Below are positions 59,549-64,000 of a stretch of DNA of 64,000 nucleotides, in pieces. Position 1 is the first letter of the stretch; each line of letters begins with the position of its first letter. The notes under the pieces were generated by a model. It made no database searches and had not been told where the DNA came from. It worked only from the letters and a program-made list of their open reading frames with translations. Both the position numbers and the translations under genes were made by a program. The stretch is taken from assembly GCA_024102815.1 (NCBI GenBank), contig JAGFJJ010000005.1, forward strand, positions 124,001 to 188,000. The letters are read 5' to 3'. The stretch is from Phycisphaerae bacterium (GTDB taxonomy: Bacteria > Planctomycetota > Phycisphaerae > UBA1845).

Positions 59549-61963
59549 TTACGACTGCTCCACGACTTGCCTCAGGTACTTCCCCATCTCCTCAAGAAAC
59601 TTCCCCATCTGCGCCTTGTAGCTGAACCGCTCGATTACCACCTCGCGCATTCGGTGTACGATTTCCTGCCGCAGCGCCTCCCCCTCCAGGAACCGCTCCG
59701 CCACGCGTTCGAATTCCTCGGCCGAGTCAAACACGAGGTCCGCGAACCCGGGGAATGCTTCGTCCGGGTAGGGCAGCTCGGCTGCCATGCGCAGATTGGC
59801 CACGATGTAATCATCGCCCGGATCGACGTCATCGAGTCCCCGTCCGCAAAACGTCCGCAGGTTTTCCCATAATTCGCCGTCCTCGCAGGCAAGCACATCT
59901 CGCATCGTGTGCAGATTCAGCGCATCCAGCCGCGCCGCGAGCTGCCGCAGTGTCCCGCTCATTAGATCATGCGGCACACGCCGCGAGAGGAAGAATCCCC
60001 CGGCTGCCAGCCCGTCCAAGGCCCGCTGATGGATGAACCCGGCGGGCATCAGTTGCAGGTTGATCCGCGACGCCCGGTATACGCCAATGAGCTCCCGCCC
60101 GTTTTCTGCCGGACCGGCCGCGAACTCCGCCAGGGTCGGATGCCGATCCCAGCCATTGCCGTAGATGCGAAAGCGACGCCGCGCGCGCCGCGCCCATGCC
60201 GCCACCCATTCCAACGCTTCGTGGCGAAAAATGCGATCACCCAGGCGCCACAGATACCAGCCGCACAGTTGCCGGGCGCCCGCTTCGTCCACGCTGATTC
60301 CGGTTCGGCGCGTGGCCTCGCGCAGGATCAACCGGGGCAGTCCGCTGTGCATGGTTCTCGCCTGCGCAAGTTCCACGAGCGCGAGCTCGTACAACTCATC
60401 CAGCAAATGAGCGAGTCGAGGATCGCCCGCCTTTTTCCGCTCTTCTTCATGAAACGCTCGCGGCGTCTGCGATGCGTGGCTGACGTATGACACGTCGCAT
60501 GCGTAACGCGTTCGTTCTTCCTCAGTGAGCGGCTCACCGCCGAACTGCTCCGGACATGTAGGCACGATCGCTGAAAGAAACTGCCTCGGATCGCAGCCCG
60601 CCATGAGCCACCGCGTCTTGGAGCATCCAGTCAGAAAGTCGTGCCGCGCGACCTGGCGAAGATTCTCGTCCGTGAACACGTGCGGAAGCTGGTCCTGGTC
60701 CCATGTCAGTATGGGCAGGTTCTCGGGAACGATCTGCCCGAACTCGGGGCGGAGGTGATCGAGATTGAAGAACACGTCGGGGTCGAGCCGGCGAATGGTA
60801 TCGTGATAGGTTGCCAGCCCCACGACCTCATGCGGCCGGCGCTCCTTGAGCACCTCGCAGGTGTGCCCCAGCGACTCGAACGCTCGCTGGGCATCACGCA
60901 CGGAATGCTGGAGAAACGTCGTATGGACGCTGACCGCGGACAGGATTCTCAGCGGTGCGCCCTTCCCCGAAAGCGCCTCGTCAAAACGCCGCGCCCAATA
61001 AGAGACATCGCGTCCGGCGTACTGCCGCTGCAATGCTTCCCATGATTGCAGCGCAGCCTGCTCACGCTCTGCCAAAACGGTCTGCGCAGCAGCCACGGCA
61101 CCCGGCGACGGCCCCAATCGGAAACGACCGAGCGTGAACGCGTGGGCGGGAACGGGAAGGTCGACGTTCGCCCGGAGCAAGTCGACAAACCGCTGCGCGG
61201 CGCCTTCGCCGGTGAACAGGAAAAGCCGCTCGTCGGCGAGCCGATCGGACCAGTCCCGCAGGTGGAGCGCGATCGAAAGCAGCGCTGCGTCGGGTTCCAC
61301 GACATACAGCGCACTGGAATGTCGAAGAAAGCTGTTGAGCGTGCGGTCGTAGATGCGCTCGAAAAGGTGGCCGAGGTCGAGGCCCTCGAAAAGATAGGGC
61401 CCCGGGAAGGCGTTGCCGATGTCGGGCGGGAGCGGATGTCGATCCGCCTCGGCGCGATGGTCGGCGAGGTCCGGTATCCACCGCCACCCCGACGGTTCGA
61501 TCCATCGCACCTGTTCGTTTCCGCAGGCATCTTCGTAGAGCTCGAATTGCCGGTGCGATGCGCGCCATGCCCGGCGGATGCCCGTCACATCGACGTTGCG
61601 CGATTCGAGTGCCTGAAGGTTCCGCTCAAACCGGGTGGCGTATCGAGACCAGGGCACCCGGCCATCGGGACGTCCCGCAAGCGCCCGGGACATTCTCCCA
61701 GCTTCACTCGCAGCGTCGCTTCCTTCCTCGTCGGGGTTGAATCGCTGCGCGGATGCGTGATTTTCCGGGATCGACGAAAGCAAGTCTCGCGCCGGACGGA
61801 CGAGCCCCAGGCGAGCATATTCTCGCGCGATTCTCAGCCGCAGTGTCGGCGCGTGCGGCGAAACCGAAAGCTGCCGGTGCACTCCGGCGATGATCGCGTA
61901 GGCCTCGCTCGCCGGTCCGGCGCTGGGGAGCACATTCCCTTGGATTTGTGTCATGCCGTCCAT
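59549..61963 (-). CDS. CgeB-like glycosyltransferase with long N-terminal region
   Basis: A protein of about 804 residues. The C-terminal about 400 residues resemble CgeB/GT1-like spore-maturation type glycosyltransferases (family usually seen as Glyco_trans_1_2): NLPILTWDQDQLPHVF, CSKTRWLMAGCDP, AAGPAENGRELIGVYRASRINLQLMPAGFIHQRALDGLAAGGFFLSRRVP. The N-terminal 370 residues have a helical part (PASEAYAIIAGVHRQLSVSPHAPTLRLRIAREYARLGLVRPARDLL, TPR-like) and an acidic middle part. It would transfer sugars to a surface glycan. It is 140 bases from the cpeT-like gene downstream of lpxI, same strand. Start is uncertain; ATG 61963 (MDGMTQ) was chosen over 62050 for lack of ribosome evidence. Confidence 0.72.
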   Translation of the reverse strand: MDGMTQIQGNVLPSAGPASEAYAIIAGVHRQLSVSPHAPTLRLRIAREYARLGLVRPARDLLSSIPENHASAQRFNPDEEGSDAASEAGRMSRALAGRPDGRVPWSRYATRFERNLQALESRNVDVTGIRRAWRASHRQFELYEDACGNEQVRWIEPSGWRWIPDLADHRAEADRHPLPPDIGNAFPGPYLFEGLDLGHLFERIYDRTLNSFLRHSSALYVVEPDAALLSIALHLRDWSDRLADERLFLFTGEGAAQRFVDLLRANVDLPVPAHAFTLGRFRLGPSPGAVAAAQTVLAEREQAALQSWEALQRQYAGRDVSYWARRFDEALSGKGAPLRILSAVSVHTTFLQHSVRDAQRAFESLGHTCEVLKERRPHEVVGLATYHDTIRRLDPDVFFNLDHLRPEFGQIVPENLPILTWDQDQLPHVFTDENLRQVARHDFLTGCSKTRWLMAGCDPRQFLSAIVPTCPEQFGGEPLTEEERTRYACDVSYVSHASQTPRAFHEEERKKAGDPRLAHLLDELYELALVELAQARTMHSGLPRLILREATRRTGISVDEAGARQLCGWYLWRLGDRIFRHEALEWVAAWARRARRRFRIYGNGWDRHPTLAEFAAGPAENGRELIGVYRASRINLQLMPAGFIHQRALDGLAAGGFFLSRRVPHDLMSGTLRQLAARLDALNLHTMRDVLACEDGELWENLRTFCGRGLDDVDPGDDYIVANLRMAAELPYPDEAFPGFADLVFDSAEEFERVAERFLEGEALRQEIVHRMREVVIERFSYKAQMGKFLEEMGKYLRQVVEQS

Positions 61964-62103
61964 GATCAACGCGGAGTCGTCCCTCCGGCCTCTGTCCATC
62001 GGTTGTGGGGGCGCTGAACAAACGCCCACTGGCCGCATACAGAGATTCATCGGTGTGCGGCGCGGCGCGCCTTGCGGAGAACTGGGGGCAATCGGAAGCG
62101 GGG

Positions 62104-62793
62104 CTATTCAACACCGGCCTTCTCGACGCTGCGGCGAAATTCGTAGGGACCTGCGGTCGATCCCCAGACCTGCTTGCCGGCGGCGTCAAAGCCGCGATCC
62201 CAGGTGCGCAGACCCCACGAGGCGACGGTGACTTCGGATGTAGCGTACGATGCACCTCGCAACGTACTTGTGCACTCCCGGCCGGGGGTTGATCCCTCAA
62301 ACCAGCCGTTCGGCGAGCGTCGCAGCAATATGGCGCAGCCCTTGCGGGGCGTGAGCTGCTCCGGCGAAACGAGGGCCAGCGGATGTCTTTCCCGCCAGGC
62401 GCCGACAAAACGAAGCGGGTCGCCCGGCAGTTCGAACACGCGACTCTCAAGCACGCGATCGGCTTCGCGTGAGATTCGGTACACGCGCTGGCGATACGGC
62501 TTATCCGGCGTGGCCGCGGCGGACTGCTCGACGTACATCCATGTTGCATCGCGGCGCGCCGGCCAGATCGGCACCATGTGCAGGCGGATATCGTAGAAGT
62601 TGTCCGGATCGGACTCGTGTTGCGCCGTACTGGAGAATGAACCGGTCATCCATTCCACCAGTTGGGCGAGGTCGCGATCTTTCTTGGCGCCGGCACCGCG
62701 CCCCGTGGTAGCGCAACCAGCGACGAGAATCGACGCGACCAGCAAGAACGTTGCAACGTGCGTTCTCAAATCAAGCGAAAGGGCCCGTCTCAT
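62104..62793 (-). CDS. CpeT/CpcT-like lipoprotein
   Basis: A 229-residue lipoprotein: signal peptide with LVAGC, Cys27 the lipid site. The mature part fits the CpeT/CpcT fold (calycin-like beta barrel): LVEWMTGSFSSTAQ, YDIRLHMVPIWP, MYVEQSAAATPDKPYRQRVYRI, RVFELPGDPLRFVGAW, GCAILLRRSPNGWFEGSTPGREC, and ASWGLRTWDRGFDAAGKQVWG near the end. In cyanobacteria CpcT attaches phycocyanobilin; here there is no phycobiliprotein and the role is unknown. ATG 62793 overlaps the stop of lpxI by four bases (ATGA), so it is translated with the lipid A gene; GGGATGG precedes it. An outer-membrane location is likely. Confidence 0.82.
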   Translation of the reverse strand: MRRALSLDLRTHVATFLLVASILVAGCATTGRGAGAKKDRDLAQLVEWMTGSFSSTAQHESDPDNFYDIRLHMVPIWPARRDATWMYVEQSAAATPDKPYRQRVYRISREADRVLESRVFELPGDPLRFVGAWRERHPLALVSPEQLTPRKGCAILLRRSPNGWFEGSTPGRECTSTLRGASYATSEVTVASWGLRTWDRGFDAAGKQVWGSTAGPYEFRRSVEKAGVE

Positions 62794-63689
62794 GATCCCC
62801 ATCCCACGAGCGTGACTGTTCCAAAGTCTGCTAAGTACGGCTCACGGAGTCCCATGATCACGACGCCCGCCGCTTCAGCATCGGCGATCATTCGTTCACG
62901 CTCGACAATGACGGTTCGTCCTGCCTCGATGACGAGCAGCTTGCCCCCGTGCTGCTTGAGGCGGGCAATGGTGTCGGGCCCGACCGTGGGCACGTCAAAA
63001 CGCATGTCCTGGTTCGGCTTGGCGACCTTGACCAGGGTCCACCCGCCCGCGCGACAGAGGGCTCCGGCGCGTTCGATCATGCGGTCGGTGCCTTCGATCG
63101 CTTCGACCGCGATAACTTCCTTCTCCTTCACGGCGACGGATTGCCCGATGTCGAGGCGTCCCATCTCTCGGGCGATCGTCCAGCCGAACGTGGCGTCCGC
63201 CCGCTGTGCATCGTTCGGCGCTCGGCGCGTGAGCACGCCTTCCGGTGCCATGTCTTCTGCGCTGTATTTCATGCATGGCTGCATGATGATGCCCTGTCTC
63301 GCGAGCTTTTCAGCGACGGCTGACAATACGGTGTCGTTACGCTTGTCCGCGATCTCAAAAAACCAGAGCCGGATGGCGGTCCAGTCGGGCAGATACTTGA
63401 TCAACCGGAACCGGCCGTACATCTCCGTCTTGCGCACCGACCCGGCAAGGATGACCTCACGGGCGCCGAACCTTCGGAGAAGTCTGATCCAGCTACCCGG
63501 CCGGGCCAGCCCCGACCAGCAGAAGGCATCGGCCAGCCGTGACAGTGCGGGATCGGCGAAGCCTCGTAAGCCGATGACCATGCACTCACAGCCGGCGCGC
63601 CGGGCGCCCTCGACAACCATGAAGGGGAATCGACCGGCTCCGGCGATAATGCCCAGCCGCGAGGATTCCGGTTGTCCGGCTCGACTCAT
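62790..63689 (-). CDS. lpxI: UDP-2,3-diacylglucosamine pyrophosphatase LpxI (DUF1009)
   Basis: A 299-residue enzyme that hydrolyses UDP-2,3-diacylglucosamine to lipid X in lipid A synthesis, an alternative to LpxH. The N-terminal domain starts LGIIAGAGRFPFMVVEGA (about residues 12-30), with the HxxD-less LpxI signature GSVRKTEMY; the C-terminal domain has the metal-binding DVPTVGPDTIARLK and the final segment VVIMGLREPYLADFGTVTLVGWG. Stop overlaps the cpeT-like start, and its start overlaps the lpxD stop (ATGA), so lpxD-lpxI-cpeT-like are co-translated. Soluble or membrane-associated, cytoplasmic. Confidence 0.93.
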   Translation of the reverse strand: MSRAGQPESSRLGIIAGAGRFPFMVVEGARRAGCECMVIGLRGFADPALSRLADAFCWSGLARPGSWIRLLRRFGAREVILAGSVRKTEMYGRFRLIKYLPDWTAIRLWFFEIADKRNDTVLSAVAEKLARQGIIMQPCMKYSAEDMAPEGVLTRRAPNDAQRADATFGWTIAREMGRLDIGQSVAVKEKEVIAVEAIEGTDRMIERAGALCRAGGWTLVKVAKPNQDMRFDVPTVGPDTIARLKQHGGKLLVIEAGRTVIVERERMIADAEAAGVVIMGLREPYLADFGTVTLVGWGS

Positions 63690-64000
63690 GATGTCCGGCC
63701 GCCGCCTCGCAGTTTTTCCACTTCCCGCTCGAGCTCGCGCACGCGCTTGACCAGTTCCGGCAATTTCTGAACCGCGATCATGGCCCGTTTGGCTTCGTTC
63801 AGCTCTATCGCCGGGCTTCCCAGCAGCTTCATGCCGGCAGGTACATCTCCGGAGATTCCCGCCTGCGCGCCCACTTGAACGTCATCGCCGATGGAGCAAT
63901 GTCCGGCCACCCCGACTTGTCCCGCAAGTGTGACGTGTCGTCCAATGTTGACCGACCCGGCGATGCCCACGAGCCCGACGAAAAGGCAGTCCGGTCCGAT
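63686..64000 (-). CDS. lpxD: UDP-3-O-acylglucosamine N-acyltransferase LpxD, C-terminal part (runs off right edge)
   Basis: The last 104 residues of a left-handed beta-helix acyltransferase are present: repeats IGPDCLFVGLVGIAGSVNIGRHVTLAGQVGVAGHCSIGDDVQVGAQAG (hexapeptide pattern I/V/L-G), then PAGMKLLGSPAIELNE (LpxD/LpxA type) and a helical tail (LPELVKRVRELEREVEKL) as in LpxD. LpxD adds the second acyl chain in lipid A synthesis. The LGSPAIE stretch and helix support LpxD rather than LpxA. Its stop overlaps the lpxI start. The 5' part lies outside the window. Confidence 0.88.
   Translation of the reverse strand: MGPDCLFVGLVGIAGSVNIGRHVTLAGQVGVAGHCSIGDDVQVGAQAGISGDVPAGMKLLGSPAIELNEAKRAMIAVQKLPELVKRVRELEREVEKLRGGGRTS

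Noticed and set aside
1..64000. CRISPR array, insertion sequence or prophage
   Set aside because: No regularly spaced repeat, transposase, integrase or capsid gene was found on reading both strands.

Overview
The window looks like a chromosomal segment of a Gram-negative planctomycete, most likely Phycisphaerae-like. This is inferred from gene content, since no rRNA is present. The support is: high G+C; lipid A genes (lpxD, lpxI); secreted proteins with dockerin-like ends, thrombospondin type 3 repeats and planctomycete-style Cys-rich repeats; two membrane proteins with the CGYxLR...CPECG zinc ribbon; ECF sigma factors paired with a zinc-finger kinase or an anti-sigma factor; and a DUF1573 protein. 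I saw no phage, transposase, IS element or CRISPR array. One tRNA (Thr, CGT) is clear and one degraded tRNA-like relic is possible.

Layout. 1-10 kb: a truncated ABC permease on the minus strand, then a co-directional set of three SPFH proteins (one fused to a polytopic membrane domain), an ABC ATPase, an ABC-2 permease and a 667-aa TPR-like membrane protein. 10-12 kb: purE-purK, overlapping. 11.6-17 kb: mostly minus-strand housekeeping genes (zinc-ribbon membrane protein, VOC protein, proS, UbiB-type kinase) with a small BFD-like ferredoxin. 17-26 kb: two secreted proteins, an ACT-domain protein, a DUF6197-like protein, an RRM protein, nhaA, and an ECF sigma factor overlapping a zinc-finger/Ser-Thr kinase. 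26-35 kb: a large SNF2 ATPase with a coupled small gene, tRNA-Thr, a HAD-like protein lacking its nucleophile, a CDF transporter, a 709-aa orphan and scpB. 35-38.5 kb: a 709-aa Cys-rich secreted protein flanked by a frameshifted and an intact copy of one small gene. 38.5-44 kb: an NfnAB-like flavoprotein pair, zinc-ribbon, GNAT, PIG-L and MazG-like genes. 44-54 kb: a secreted GyrI-like protein, accA, M14 and M42 peptidases, a POT transporter, and an ECF sigma/anti-sigma/secretin-N-like operon. 54-64 kb: pgpA, a DUF1573 protein carrying four tandem thioredoxin domains, serS, a CgeB-like glycosyltransferase, and the lpxD-lpxI-cpeT-like operon running off the right edge.

The most system-like parts are (1) the SPFH/ABC/TPR cluster at 0.7-9.9 kb, which reads like a dedicated membrane-scaffold plus exporter locus; (2) the DUF1573-thioredoxin four-domain protein at 54.7-57.9 kb; and (3) a lipoprotein with a CpeT fold translationally coupled to lpxI. 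Most of the rest is ordinary metabolism. Starts were chosen from Shine-Dalgarno spacing, overlaps and signal peptides, and several (SNF2, glycosyltransferase, 709-aa orphan) remain uncertain.
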